Positions 37,076 to 46,675 are shown, numbered from the stretch's first letter. The stretch is DNA of 64,000 nucleotides from Bacteroidota bacterium (GCA_013112545.1 JABFGJ010000009.1:84971-148970), one strand, 5' to 3'. Numbers and translations are program-made. The notes: generated by a model from the letters alone, not told the origin.

Positions 37076-38260
37076 TTAAAACTCTTTAAGTTTCATTGAT
37101 CTGCCAAATCCACCATAACCTATCACTATGGTGTGAAGGCCACCACTAAAACGATCGGGGTAATTTGGCTTGTGATAACTGTATCTAATCTTTAATAAAC
37201 TATAAGAAGATTCTTCTCTTCGAATGGATACAAAATTGTAAATTGGCTTGAGTTTGATGTCTAAATTAATTCCCAGGCAAGGAGCACTTGTAAAATCCAA
37301 ATCGATTTTATCATAATCTTCAGATTCTGATTTGTTTAAAGTTGGCCCTAAATCCAAGGATGAGATTCCTGCAAAAGGGGCTATTTTAAATTTCTTAGAA
37401 TTTAGCACTTCTAATCCCAAAGTTGCTTCTGGCAAAAACACCAAACTTGTTTCATTTTTCTTCCACACATCTTCTTCAAAGGTAATATCCTTTTTGGTTT
37501 TGCTAAAGCCAATATAATCGCGCAAGTATAAAATCAGCGATTTGTATTGTATGTCAAAAGCGACTCCAATGGGTACAACTCCACCAAAATATTCACCCAG
37601 TTTGCCATCAAAGACTCCATATCCACTAAAAAAATCAAAACCTAGACCCCAATTCGATGCTTGATATACAAAAAGGGCATTCTTTTTTACGTAATTACCA
37701 TATTTTGAACTAGGATATTTTTCTATAAAGTCGATAGAAACAGTATTTAAAGAATCTTGACTCATGGTAGTGTCCGCTTTTCCAAGCCAAAGTATGTGAT
37801 TGATAATTAATATTTTCTTTTCCTCTTCTTCAAGTGTAGAGTTGTTAATCGTGCTTTGAGTTACATGACTTTTAGCAAGCATTTTAGACTGCAATACTTG
37901 CCCTAAATTATCAGGCCTTGGCCTGATAATGTTTTGAAAATTTTGTTTGGCCGTGTCTAGGTATAAAATGTAAGAAAGTATTTCATCATAGCCATTAAAC
38001 AGGTACTTTAAAGCAATCTCTTCATATAAATAAAGTGAGAGGTAATTCTTATTGTTCTTTTCTTTGAGGGCATTTTCAAGTTTGGCTATTTTTTCTATGT
38101 CTTCGTCAATTATGGCATCTATAAGTAAAGAACGCAAACGTTCAATTTGCTCCATTCTGGATTCTTCTAAAAGTAAGGAATCTGATTTAGAGCTTTTTTC
38201 CTGAGCATAAGCTTGAGTGGCGATAACAATAAAAAAGAAGCAGGTTAAAATTCGTGTCAT
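37076..38260 (-). CDS. Hypothetical secreted protein with C-terminal barrel-like region
   Basis: 394-aa protein, no recognised family. It has a clear signal peptide (ILTCFFFIVIATQAYAQ, cleavage ~20). Residues 25-190 are helical and charged (LRSLLIDAIIDEDIEKIAKL), and 200-394 are Gly- and aromatic-rich with alternating strands (LGFDFFSGYGVFDGKLGEYF, HTIVIGYGGFGRSMKL), suggesting an outer-membrane or surface-associated barrel. It stands alone between rpsP and a gene-poor stretch. Confidence 0.65.
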   Translation of the reverse strand: MTRILTCFFFIVIATQAYAQEKSSKSDSLLLEESRMEQIERLRSLLIDAIIDEDIEKIAKLENALKEKNNKNYLSLYLYEEIALKYLFNGYDEILSYILYLDTAKQNFQNIIRPRPDNLGQVLQSKMLAKSHVTQSTINNSTLEEEEKKILIINHILWLGKADTTMSQDSLNTVSIDFIEKYPSSKYGNYVKKNALFVYQASNWGLGFDFFSGYGVFDGKLGEYFGGVVPIGVAFDIQYKSLILYLRDYIGFSKTKKDITFEEDVWKKNETSLVFLPEATLGLEVLNSKKFKIAPFAGISSLDLGPTLNKSESEDYDKIDLDFTSAPCLGINLDIKLKPIYNFVSIRREESSYSLLKIRYSYHKPNYPDRFSGGLHTIVIGYGGFGRSMKLKEF

Positions 38261-38590
38261 AAATTGGTTTTTATGTTGTTTTATTTCGATTAAATACTTT
38301 TAAATTTCCATAAGTTCACAAAAATAGCATTTCATTTATTGTTTTGATTTTGTTTGAAATTAATGCTAGAAGATTAATCAGATTTATAAGGTTTTGGAAA
38401 AGATATTCCTAAAAAAACACAATTTATGTTATTAAAATTAAGGTGTTTGCACGATATTTATCAGTTCAAGCCTAAAAGGAGCGAGGTGAATTAAAAAACA
38501 TCTCAAAATTCAAGATAATTTGAGTTTTAAGGTATAGCATAAAATGAATAGTATTTAAGATGTTCTCGATACCAAAAATATTAATCAATT
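38261..38590. other. Gene-free AT-rich stretch
   Basis: 330 bases upstream of the minus-strand secreted-protein gene. It should contain that gene's promoter. Nothing else was recognised. Confidence 0.4.
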
Positions 38591-38918
38591 ATGAGTGAAC
38601 TCAGTAAAAGTTTTGTAGAAGAAATAATAGGCTATAGCCAATCAAAGCAGTGAAGAGTTAATTACAGAAAAGGACTACAGATGTAATCTAGAATTTATTT
38701 AGAATCCTTACGTACTGGAGTTTTTAGATCTTCCTACAAACCTCACTCACAAAGAAATGGATATTGAAAAATCAAAAACCGATAACCCTACTATTGGAAT
38801 TTTACTTTGTACGGATACCGATAACGTCGTAGTAAAATATTCAGTACTGAATGATAAAAAAAATCTATTTGCTTCTAAGTACCAACTGTATTTACCAACC
38901 GAAGAAAAATCACAATAA
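38591..38918 (+). pseudogene. Decayed YhcG/DUF1016 PD-(D/E)XK nuclease remnant
   Basis: The frame ending at TAA 38916-38918 encodes NPYVLEFLDLP... and, after a gap, KTDNPTIGILLCTDTDNVVVKYSVL and FASKYQLYLPTEEKSQ. These are the start of the DUF1016 nuclease core and its C-terminus, with the catalytic middle deleted. Upstream, an ATG at 38591 opens a 20-codon frame ending in TGA, and the NPYVLEF frame is cut by TAG at 38700. Frameshifts, stops and an internal deletion make it non-functional. YhcG-like genes are often linked to restriction loci. Confidence 0.6.
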
Positions 38919-39406
38919 GTAATCGTACAAGATTTATAAGCTTTAAATAAACTGGAACTTTCAATACTAAAAGAAATCAACTGAAAAAGATAGGAACAGT
39001 AAAAACAAGAAGAAATAATATTTTTAAAAAATACTCCACTCAATTAAATACGCTTTTAATAATGGGTTAATAAATCATGATGTTAGCTAGAAACGTTCAA
39101 AATCACCTTGCTTCATCTTTGCGTAACTTGCTTGAAGCTTACTTTAGGAAAAGAGTAGGGGACTTACTATTTTCGTTTTATAATTTTTAATACGATGCAG
39201 CAGGAACTAATCAAAGCTTATTAAATGTTGCGTTTATTTGAAAAAAGCAAAAAAAATAATAACTTCAAATGTTTTGATTTTTATAAAATTTTATTAGAAA
39301 ATGGGGATATTCCTATTTCAATTTTAAAGGGAAAGTTAGAAATGGAGTCAATGAAATACATACCAATATATTAAACCTTCTACTTAACTCGATATATTGA
39401 TGTAAT
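38919..39406. other. Gene-free stretch after the YhcG remnant
   Basis: 488 bases with short open pieces only and several stops per frame. It may be more decayed coding DNA, but no family could be recognised. Confidence 0.4.
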
Positions 39407-40261
39407 CTATTTTCTTAGCTTTTTCCTTAAATTCTTTGCGTCTGAATAACCAATTTTATCAGCAGTTTCCTGAAAGGTATAACCGTGTGTTATCAGCTTT
39501 TTTGCCTCTACAAGCTTTAATTTTAAAAGGTATTGGTAAGGAGATTGTTGGTAAATCGATTTAAATGATCTTAAAAAATGATATTTTGAAAGGCTACTAA
39601 TACGAGCCAGTTCATCCAAATCAATGTTTTCAAATTTATGATCATGAATATAATCCCTTGTTTTCGAAATTCGTCTATATAATTCCTCTTTAGTAGGCTT
39701 CTTAGCGACATTCAACCCACAAAGAACATGATTAATTTTATATTGATCGAAGGCTATATGTTCAGCAAGATTTAAGTAAAAACTTTGCCACCAAACCTCG
39801 TCTTTTTCACTTTGGTTTAAAAGCATGGGGATATATTGGTTTAAAAACTTTGAAGTAGCTATAGGTGATTGTAAACGATATTTACTAGTAGTTAGATGAA
39901 AGAAATCATTTTCAAATTCTTGACTCAACTGTTTTTCAAATGGCTTTCCAAACCCAATAAATACTTCTCGAGCCATTGATATTGGTGGATAGATACAAAT
40001 ACCTTTGGTTGGCTCTTTTGATTTTACTGTTGTTTCTATTTGTTGACCTTGACCAATAATAATAAATTCACCTTGATCGAGCTTATAATAAGAATCACTT
40101 ATCTTATACCTTTCTGTTCCTTTAGTGACTAGTTTTATGGAAAGCGGTGCATTGCTCTCATTCTTCTCAAAAAGAGTTACAGAAGATTCAACACAGCTAC
40201 ATTCACCCCAATTTTCGAGTGCTTGATGTTGAAGAACTTTAATAAAACCTTGCTGATTCAT
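39407..40261 (-). CDS. AraC-family transcriptional regulator
   Basis: 284-aa regulator. An N-terminal cupin-like ligand domain (residues ~15-110, with YKLDQGEFIIIGQGQQIE) precedes a C-terminal double helix-turn-helix (about 190-284): ENIDLDELARISSLSKYHFLRSFKSIYQQSPYQYL, then FQETADKIGYSDAKNLRKKLRK. The second HTH ends soon after GYSD, a little short of the usual F(S)R-x-F(K) end but still in family range. It is divergent from the DUF2911 gene (gap 134 bp) and is a candidate regulator of it. Confidence 0.87.
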   Translation of the reverse strand: MNQQGFIKVLQHQALENWGECSCVESSVTLFEKNESNAPLSIKLVTKGTERYKISDSYYKLDQGEFIIIGQGQQIETTVKSKEPTKGICIYPPISMAREVFIGFGKPFEKQLSQEFENDFFHLTTSKYRLQSPIATSKFLNQYIPMLLNQSEKDEVWWQSFYLNLAEHIAFDQYKINHVLCGLNVAKKPTKEELYRRISKTRDYIHDHKFENIDLDELARISSLSKYHFLRSFKSIYQQSPYQYLLKLKLVEAKKLITHGYTFQETADKIGYSDAKNLRKKLRK

Positions 40262-40395
40262 GAAGTGAAGTTATTCCAAATAAGTAATTGAAGTATTTAA
40301 AATTGTATAATTGGTGACTGTATTGGTTAAATGGTTTTTAGCAACATTTACCCCCATTGCAAAAGGGAGGATTATTTATTTTGCTTAAAAAAAAG

Positions 40396-41499
40396 ATGAA
40401 GCTAATTGTTTTGATTTGTGCGACTTTGTTTTGTTTAGATATCGACGCTCAATTTCATACGTTAACCCTTCCTAAAGCTAGCCCCGAGGTAAAGATAGTT
40501 CAACAAATAGGAGTTACTTTTATAGAAGTTAATTATCATAGTCCGGCAGTTAATGGGAGAGATGTATGGAATAATCCTTATGTTATCCCTCAGAATGGAA
40601 ACCCGATACCTTGGCGAGCCGGAGCGAATGAAAACACCATCATTAGTTTTGATACTGATGTGAAAATAGAAGGTCAGGAATTAAAAGCAGGTTCATATGG
40701 TTTTCATATTATTCCAAATGGACATGAACATATCTTACTTCTAGCTAAACCTGATAATTTGTGGGGTAGTTACTATTTAAACCTTATTACAGATGTGGTA
40801 CTTCGAGTAAAAGTTAAGGATACTGTTTCTGACTTTTCAGAACGTTTAAAATATGAGGTGATTAACCAAACTGAAAGCACATGCCAATTGGCTTTAAAAT
40901 GGGCAAACCGCATGATTCCTTTTACCATTGAGGTTGATTTAAAACAAACAACTTTAGAAAAATTACGCTATCAGTTAAATGGAGAGAATACCTATCAATG
41001 GGAGGCTTGGAATGATGCAGCTTTATGGTGTCTGCATAACAATACTAATTTAGAAGAAGCTTTAACATGGGCAAATCGATCGTTAGATGGTGGGTATGGT
41101 GGGTTTGCTGCTCACCCAAGTTTTATAAATTTAGCCACTAAATTGGAGATACTAGATGCTTTATCTAGAGAAGACGAATTCAATAAAACATTAAAAAGTC
41201 TCAATAATCTAAAGTATTCAGTTTCAGAAGTGCATCATATGACCATAACTTTAATAAAGTTAAAGCAAGATCAAGCGGCGGTAAATATACTTGATGAAGC
41301 AGTTAAACAGAATGAAAAGGACTGGGGTCTGCGACTTTATCAAGGAATCGCCTACTATTATTTAGGGAAAAAGTCTGCTTTTCAAGCTGCTTTAAAACAA
41401 TGTTCAAAAATTTGTCCAGAAGGTTTTAAAACCCGATTAGAAATAATTGCAAATCAAATGAAGAGCGGGGAGTACCAATTCCCTCAAAGAAAATCTTAA
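40396..41499 (+). CDS. DUF2911 domain-containing secreted protein with TPR-like C-terminus
   Basis: 367-aa exported protein. After the signal peptide (LIVLICATLFCLDIDAQ) comes the DUF2911 domain: FIEVNYHSPAVNGRDVWN, VPWRAGANE-like IPWRAGANENTIISF, and LKAGSYGFHIIP. The C-terminal half has TPR-like helices (ALTWANRSLDGGYGGFAAH, WGLRLYQGIAYYYLG). The start is uncertain: ATG 40396 gives a good signal peptide, while AGGGAGG at 40364-40370 is spaced for a TTG at 40381, adding only MLKKK. Function unknown. Confidence 0.87.
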   Translation: MKLIVLICATLFCLDIDAQFHTLTLPKASPEVKIVQQIGVTFIEVNYHSPAVNGRDVWNNPYVIPQNGNPIPWRAGANENTIISFDTDVKIEGQELKAGSYGFHIIPNGHEHILLLAKPDNLWGSYYLNLITDVVLRVKVKDTVSDFSERLKYEVINQTESTCQLALKWANRMIPFTIEVDLKQTTLEKLRYQLNGENTYQWEAWNDAALWCLHNNTNLEEALTWANRSLDGGYGGFAAHPSFINLATKLEILDALSREDEFNKTLKSLNNLKYSVSEVHHMTITLIKLKQDQAAVNILDEAVKQNEKDWGLRLYQGIAYYYLGKKSAFQAALKQCSKICPEGFKTRLEIIANQMKSGEYQFPQRKS

Positions 41500-41509
41500 T
41501 ATAATAAAT

Positions 41510-42889
41510 ATGAAAATTAGCATACTATTATTAGGAATTACATTATTATGCACATGTATAAGTGCTCAAGAGGCTGTATTGGAGAGAAGAGCTGCCTTGG
41601 GTTTACGACTAACGCAAGTAAATGATTCCATTGCCAAAGCAAACGGACTGGATGAGACCAAAGGAGTATATGTTAGCAATGTACTAGAGGGAACTACAGC
41701 AGATAAAGTTGGGATTAAGGAAGCTGACATCATCACACAACTTAATGGAATCAACATTAATTCAACACAAGATATTGTTACTGAAATAGGCCAATACCGA
41801 AATGGAGATAAATTAAAGGTGGTTCTTTACAGAAATGGCAAAAGATTAATAGCAAAAGGAATTGCCCAAGCAAGACCTATGGAACAATCAGACCTTGCTG
41901 AAGTTGTATACAGCAGCGTAAGCTATAAAGGCAATCAATTGAGAACCATACTTCACCATCCAAAGGGAAAGGAAAAAGCGCCGGTAGTTTTTTTCATTCA
42001 AGGATACCCTTGCCAATCTATAGACTTGGCCTATTCTTCGCAACAACCTACGCGTAAGCTAATCGATGATTGGGTAGCTGCAGGTTATGCAGTTTATCGT
42101 ATAGAGAAGCCGGGAATGGGCGATAGCAAAAGTGAGAAAAACTGCTTTGACATTAACTTTTTAGAAGAAGTTGAAGTTTTTAGGAACGGTTACATGGACT
42201 TGCAAAACAAACCTCAAATAGATGCGGATAATATCTTTCTGTTTGGTCATTCTATTGGTGGAATCGTAGCTCCACTAATTGCTTCAGAATTTAAACCTAA
42301 AGGAGTGATTACTTATGGAACCTTAGTCAATACATGGTTTGAGTATATGCAAGAACTTACCCGAGTTCAAGGACTATATTTTAACCGAAGCGATATCGAG
42401 ATAGAGGCTGATATTCGGAATGCCACACCTTTTTGGTATGAAATGTTAGTGGCTCAAAAATCAAACGAGGAAATATTACAAAATAAAGAGATATATAAGC
42501 TACTAGAGCGGGAGGGGACTCTAGAAAGTTTCAAAAACGGTCAATTTATTCATCGTCATTATACCTATTGGGCAAGTATACAAAACTTGGTATTATCAGC
42601 GGAATGGGCAAAAGTGAAATCCCATGTGTTGGCCTTATACGGCGAATTTGATATAGAAGCTTTAAATCCTGACCATATATACGCCATAGAAAGGATAGTA
42701 AACCGTCACCACCCAAATCTTGCCAAAGCGAAAGTAATCAAAAATGCAGATCATGGATTCGTAAGATTTCAGTCCATGGATGAGAAGATCGAAGTGATGA
42801 ATATGGGGCAGTATTGGGACTATATGGCAAACCATTACCATAAGGGAATTGGGGAGACTACCATCAACTGGATGAACCAAGTGAAATAG
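41510..42889 (+). CDS. Secreted alpha/beta hydrolase with N-terminal PDZ domain
   Basis: 459-aa protein. Signal peptide (to ~19), then a PDZ domain (residues ~40-115; GVYVSNVLEGTTADKVGIKEADIITQLNG), then an alpha/beta-hydrolase fold with nucleophile elbow GHSIGG (Ser248) and oxyanion region FIQGYPCQS. The catalytic His is likely in NADHGFVRF, with the Asp in GEFDIEAL. Probably a periplasmic esterase or peptidase; substrate unknown. It follows the DUF2911 gene by 10 bp and shares one base with the next gene (TAGTG). Confidence 0.85.
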   Translation: MKISILLLGITLLCTCISAQEAVLERRAALGLRLTQVNDSIAKANGLDETKGVYVSNVLEGTTADKVGIKEADIITQLNGININSTQDIVTEIGQYRNGDKLKVVLYRNGKRLIAKGIAQARPMEQSDLAEVVYSSVSYKGNQLRTILHHPKGKEKAPVVFFIQGYPCQSIDLAYSSQQPTRKLIDDWVAAGYAVYRIEKPGMGDSKSEKNCFDINFLEEVEVFRNGYMDLQNKPQIDADNIFLFGHSIGGIVAPLIASEFKPKGVITYGTLVNTWFEYMQELTRVQGLYFNRSDIEIEADIRNATPFWYEMLVAQKSNEEILQNKEIYKLLEREGTLESFKNGQFIHRHYTYWASIQNLVLSAEWAKVKSHVLALYGEFDIEALNPDHIYAIERIVNRHHPNLAKAKVIKNADHGFVRFQSMDEKIEVMNMGQYWDYMANHYHKGIGETTINWMNQVK

Positions 42890-43578
42890 TGTTGAAGTTT
42901 ATATTCATATGCAATCTTAGTTTTTTTGCTCTTATGAGTAAAGCTCAAGAGTGTATTGTTGGGCATTATCAAGAAGTTTTTCTAAACCTAGCAGAATCGG
43001 ATAGGGTAATTCAATTTAGAAAGGATGGCTCTTTTACTTATGAAGAATGGGATGACGTGGGAGACTACTTTGGTATGGGGTCTTTTTACATAAAAAGAGA
43101 TTCGCTTTTCTTAAACTTTCAGCAAATTAGAAAGCAAGAAGATGCAGTAAAAATAGTGGCTCAAGAAAACCAAGATACAGTTTCCTCAATTCTGATTCAC
43201 AATACCTACTTTAGAGGTGAACTCTGGCCATTTAACTACAGAATTTTGCAAGGTGATTCTTTAATTGAAAGAGGAAAAAGTGATCTCTTGGGAAACGCTT
43301 TTTTTCAATTAAAAGACAATCAAATTATTGATATAGTGGTTTATTCTTCTAATTCAAAGTCAATATTGCAACAGCCTGTACAATTTAAAGTAGATGCTAC
43401 TCCAAAGAACCAAGACTTTGTTATTTTATTAAATGTATTGCCTAAAAACACACAATTTATTCAGGATATTGTGAAAGCTTGCCCGATAAAAAGATACCGA
43501 AGTGGCCGAAGGTTTTATATTAAAGAAAACCAAGCTTGGAAGAAGTTTAAGAAAAATGGAATAGTTTACAGTGAATAA
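42889..43578 (+). CDS. Hypothetical secreted protein
   Basis: 229-aa protein with a signal peptide (FIFICNLSFFALMSKAQ). No family recognised. The N-terminal part (HYQEVFLNLAESDRVIQFRKDGSFTYEEWDD) looks like a lipocalin-type beta domain seen in Bacteroidota exported proteins, and the C-terminus has FKVDATPKNQDFVILLNVLP. GTG start overlaps the previous stop by one base, so translation is coupled. Confidence 0.65.
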   Translation: MLKFIFICNLSFFALMSKAQECIVGHYQEVFLNLAESDRVIQFRKDGSFTYEEWDDVGDYFGMGSFYIKRDSLFLNFQQIRKQEDAVKIVAQENQDTVSSILIHNTYFRGELWPFNYRILQGDSLIERGKSDLLGNAFFQLKDNQIIDIVVYSSNSKSILQQPVQFKVDATPKNQDFVILLNVLPKNTQFIQDIVKACPIKRYRSGRRFYIKENQAWKKFKKNGIVYSE

Positions 43579-44002
43579 ATTAATTATAACCCTTATTTAT
43601 AGTAGTTTATGCTTTAACATAATTGCTGATGAAGCCCCTTATAAAATGCATGAACTACTTCTAAAAACCAATTTAGTTGCTCATGTTCAACTAATTGCTG
43701 CGGAGGATGATTTTTTTAGACTTGAAGTTTTATCCGTTTTGCATCGAAAGCAAAGTGGCATAACAGAAGGAGATTATTTGAAAGTAAAGCATGATTTTAA
43801 TGTTGTTTGTCCACCGAGCTTTCCTAAGCAGTTTGTAATTGAAAAGAAGAAGGCTCTAGCCTTTTTGACTTATCATAAAGGGCAGTGGCATTTAACTCAA
43901 GGTGAAATTGTCTTCCTTAAAAATGATACAGCTGAGTTTGATTTTTATGAAGAAGGATATGTATTATCTTGTGGCATTGTAGTATCAGGTAATACAATAT
44001 GA
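43571..44002 (+). CDS. Hypothetical small secreted protein, 3' end overlaps an antisense peptide gene
   Basis: 143-aa frame with a GTG start, overlapping the previous gene by 8 bp. A signal peptide (LIITLIYSSLCFNIIAD) precedes a short domain with VAHVQLIAAEDDFFRLEVLSVL and a Cys near PPSFPKQF, resembling small NTF2/TIMP-like exported proteins; not assigned. Its last 58 bases run antisense through the C-terminus of the 51-aa precursor gene. One of the two ends is probably a recombination scar rather than original. Confidence 0.6.
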   Translation: MNKLIITLIYSSLCFNIIADEAPYKMHELLLKTNLVAHVQLIAAEDDFFRLEVLSVLHRKQSGITEGDYLKVKHDFNVVCPPSFPKQFVIEKKKALAFLTYHKGQWHLTQGEIVFLKNDTAEFDFYEEGYVLSCGIVVSGNTI

Positions 44003-44100
44003 CATGCATCTTCAATACCACCAGTAATTTGACTCATTAATTCTTCTGATGCTACTTCATTTGATCTTTCCATTAGTGCATCTAAACTTAACTTTTTCAT
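43945..44100 (-). CDS. Double-glycine leader RiPP precursor peptide (51 aa)
   Basis: ATG at 44100 opens a 51-codon frame ending at TAA. Residues 1-28 are a textbook Bacteroidota leader: MKKLSLDALMERSNEVAS, then EELMSQITGG with Gly27-Gly28 as the C39 cleavage point. The 23-residue core (IEDACHIVL...TYPSS) has one Cys, one His and several Thr/Ser suitable for modification. It faces away from a SPASM-domain maturase fragment and a C39 peptidase, both typical partners. It overlaps the 3' end of the preceding plus-strand gene by 58 bp. The leader is convincing; expression is not known. Confidence 0.6.
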   Translation of the reverse strand: MKKLSLDALMERSNEVASEELMSQITGGIEDACHIVLPDTTMPQDNTYPSS

Positions 44101-44117
44101 AATTTTATAATTTAAAA

Positions 44118-45371
44118 TTGTTTAACTATCCATCCTTAAATGGTTTAATTTTGCTTTTAAAATCCAATTCTAAATCTCTAACTCTTCATATTTCACTACT
44201 ATATACAATTTTGTACCTCTTTGTTTTTCAATTTTTATCTTGTATTGTAACAATTGAGGAGAGTGAAAATAATACATATTCATTAACCTCACAAAAAAGT
44301 GATACAATAAGGATAAATGTACAAGCATTACCTAATGATTTACTAAATGATGAATTAATCATTTTTTTAGAAGAATATTTTAATGAATTACATAATAGAA
44401 GGTTAAAGGAAGATGTATACAAAGTAGAAGTCTTAGATTTTATCAAATATCCTTCAATTCATATTTATAACTTAATAAGTGGATATGATTCAAAAATAAA
44501 TCAACTTGCACTTTCTGCTATTTATAGTGTTAAAAACGATACTATTCTTCTGTTTAACCTTTTTGAATTAGATACTAATGCTGAAATTAGTTTAAAAGCA
44601 AGTTTTGATTTAGGAATAACCAAACTAAGGGGTTCTATTCAATTAGTAAATCCGCTTTATTTAAACAGTAAAAAATTAAAAACTGATAAGGTTGGGAATA
44701 TCCAATATTTTTACATAGACAGTTTGAATTACGACAATGCTAAAGAAATGAATAAATTTAACATTCATATAGCTAAAGAATTTAATGTCGAACCTATTGA
44801 ATTTAAGTATTTTAAATCAAAATCAAATATAGATGCTAATTTATTAAACGGAGTGAATTATTACCCGAATATGTATCAAATTAATAATTATGCAGGTTTC
44901 GCAGATATTTTTAATAATTTGATTTTTGCAGGCAATAATTCTGAATATTACCCACACGAGTTGATACATTTATATACTGCACAATGGAAAGAATACCCTA
45001 ATCCGAATAAATTCTTTGGAGAAGGTATTGCAACTTATTTTGGTGGAAGCAGAGGCTATGATTTAACTTGGCATATTTGCCAATTAAAAAATTATATTAT
45101 AACTAATAAAATAACAAAAGAAGATTTCGATTTAACTGGATTGCCAACGATGTTCGCTGAAACTTCTAGGACATCTTATGTGATTGGAGCAATTTTATGT
45201 AAAAAAGCTTATTTAGAAGGTGGTATTAAAAATGTTAAGAGATACTTTGCATATGAAAGAAATACAGAAAGTTTATATCAGGCAATTTTTGATGTACTGG
45301 GTAAAGACAAAGAAACCATTAATCAAGAAATTTTCAATGAAATTATTGAATCTAAATGTATTAATAAATAA
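44118..45371 (+). CDS. HExxH metalloprotease-like exported protein
   Basis: Frame of up to 417 aa with no ATG near its start. TTG at 44118, 44151 or 44211 are the options, and a lipobox-like FQFLSC about residue 42 favours a lipoprotein. The active site is YYPHELIHLYTAQW (His280, Glu281, His284, counted from 44118) followed by FFGEGIATYFGG, whose Glu would be the third zinc ligand, as in gluzincins of the peptidase MA-like type. The missing ATG suggests its 5' end was replaced. Its position beside a RiPP precursor makes a maturation or immunity role possible, but this is inference. Confidence 0.7.
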   Translation: MFNYPSLNGLILLLKSNSKSLTLHISLLYTILYLFVFQFLSCIVTIEESENNTYSLTSQKSDTIRINVQALPNDLLNDELIIFLEEYFNELHNRRLKEDVYKVEVLDFIKYPSIHIYNLISGYDSKINQLALSAIYSVKNDTILLFNLFELDTNAEISLKASFDLGITKLRGSIQLVNPLYLNSKKLKTDKVGNIQYFYIDSLNYDNAKEMNKFNIHIAKEFNVEPIEFKYFKSKSNIDANLLNGVNYYPNMYQINNYAGFADIFNNLIFAGNNSEYYPHELIHLYTAQWKEYPNPNKFFGEGIATYFGGSRGYDLTWHICQLKNYIITNKITKEDFDLTGLPTMFAETSRTSYVIGAILCKKAYLEGGIKNVKRYFAYERNTESLYQAIFDVLGKDKETINQEIFNEIIESKCINK

Positions 45372-45379
45372 CTGCGATT

Positions 45380-45796
45380 TTGGATAAAATGGAATTAATA
45401 AGACAGAATGTTGTCGAATCAATGGCACTTCTAACAATCAAGGAGTTGCCTAATTTCAAAATGGCTATAAATGATATTGATTTTTTAAATCCATTATTGT
45501 TTGCTTATTTCAACAATAAAAAACAATTAAAGTTAGATAAGGATGACTTAACAGAAATAATTAGTGATGGTGAGATTAATTTAGGTTGGAAAATCTCAAA
45601 GGATCGGATTGATGTATGTAAGAATTGTGAATTTAGAAACATTTGTAGTGACTGTAGGGCATTTAGGATTGATCAGAATGATTTTTTAAGCAAACCATTA
45701 AAATGCGGGTACGACCCTTATAAAGCGCAATGGAAACATTGGACAGAGCTGTCGGAGAATGTTCAAGTTTTCAAAAAAATCACATTAAATACTTGA
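45380..45796 (+). pseudogene. C-terminal fragment of a grasp-with-spasm SPASM peptide maturase
   Basis: 138-aa frame (TTG 45380; ATG 45389 also possible). The end has the SPASM-type Cys cluster, CKNCEFRNICSDCRAF (C-x2-C-x5-C-x2-C), followed by KPLKCGYDPYKAQWKHW. This arrangement is typical of the C-terminus of the SPASM-domain peptide maturase of 'grasp-with-spasm' RiPP systems, which is normally about 350-400 aa. The N-terminal catalytic part is missing, and no ATP-grasp partner is nearby, so I treat it as a remnant. Confidence 0.6.
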
Positions 45797-45808
45797 ATAT
45801 TAAATATT

Positions 45809-46675
45809 ATGCATAAAAAAATACTATCCTATTTTATTTTTCTTTTCTTAGTCTTGGTTACTAATAATTGTTGTTCCGGTCAAGAGTGCTTTTCAAGTAA
45901 TTTTATATATCAATGCGATGATGGAATATGTGAAGAATATGCATTTAGTGATTCTACATTTATTTCAGATTTCTCAGAGGATAATCTAATCTACAAAGAT
46001 TCATTATTATTTGAATTTAAATATTATTTTGAGAAAAATGGAATGAAATATTTCATTAAGAATGAGTCGGAGGGTTTAGCGTCAACAAATGATACTAGTT
46101 ATGATGTAATCACAAAAGTAGCCTTTATGTGTAATGAGAAAGAAGGTGAGAACATGCGGATGGTTTTGCCAAACTATAGACAGTCAGGCTTAGAATATGA
46201 ATATTTTAATGAAAAGTATAATTCACTCAATCCTAAGTATTCATCTGGATTAATCGATAACTGTAAGAATATTTGGCTTCATCCTTTTCGGAAACCAATT
46301 TATTTTTCAATATTAAACCTCAATCCTTACCCTTTTGTTAAACTACCTGTGACAGTTGGGGATAAGTATGCATGGAATTTAGACGTAGGTGGTGCTCCGT
46401 ACACAAACGAATTATGGTTAGAATGGGAAGGTGTTACGACGCGAAAATTTGATTATAAAGTCATTAATAAAATTACCAAGTGGTATGCCTTTTCACAAAA
46501 AATTCCAGTTTATTACATAAAGGCAACAGCAAATTCAGCTATTGGATTCTCTTCAGCAGAGTTTTGGTATTCAGAGACATTTGGATTTGTTGAGATGAAG
46601 TATTTAAATATTGATAACTCTATATTTCATTTCACACTTGAAAAAGTTGAGAATATAAAAAAAGCTAATTTATAA
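45809..46675 (+). CDS. Hypothetical exported protein
   Basis: 288-aa protein with a signal peptide (ILSYFIFLFLVLVTNNCCSGQ); NCCS may be a lipobox. No family recognised. Beta-rich, with ELWLEWEGVTTRKFDYKVINK and a C-terminal half rich in aromatic residues. It sits inside the RiPP remnant, 12 bp after the SPASM fragment and directly abutting the C39 gene. Confidence 0.6.
   Translation: MHKKILSYFIFLFLVLVTNNCCSGQECFSSNFIYQCDDGICEEYAFSDSTFISDFSEDNLIYKDSLLFEFKYYFEKNGMKYFIKNESEGLASTNDTSYDVITKVAFMCNEKEGENMRMVLPNYRQSGLEYEYFNEKYNSLNPKYSSGLIDNCKNIWLHPFRKPIYFSILNLNPYPFVKLPVTVGDKYAWNLDVGGAPYTNELWLEWEGVTTRKFDYKVINKITKWYAFSQKIPVYYIKATANSAIGFSSAEFWYSETFGFVEMKYLNIDNSIFHFTLEKVENIKKANL

Noticed and set aside
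38747..39043. 98-aa minus-strand frame across the YhcG remnant
   Set aside because: The opposite strand carries recognisable DUF1016 protein sequence in this stretch, so the minus frame is a by-product.
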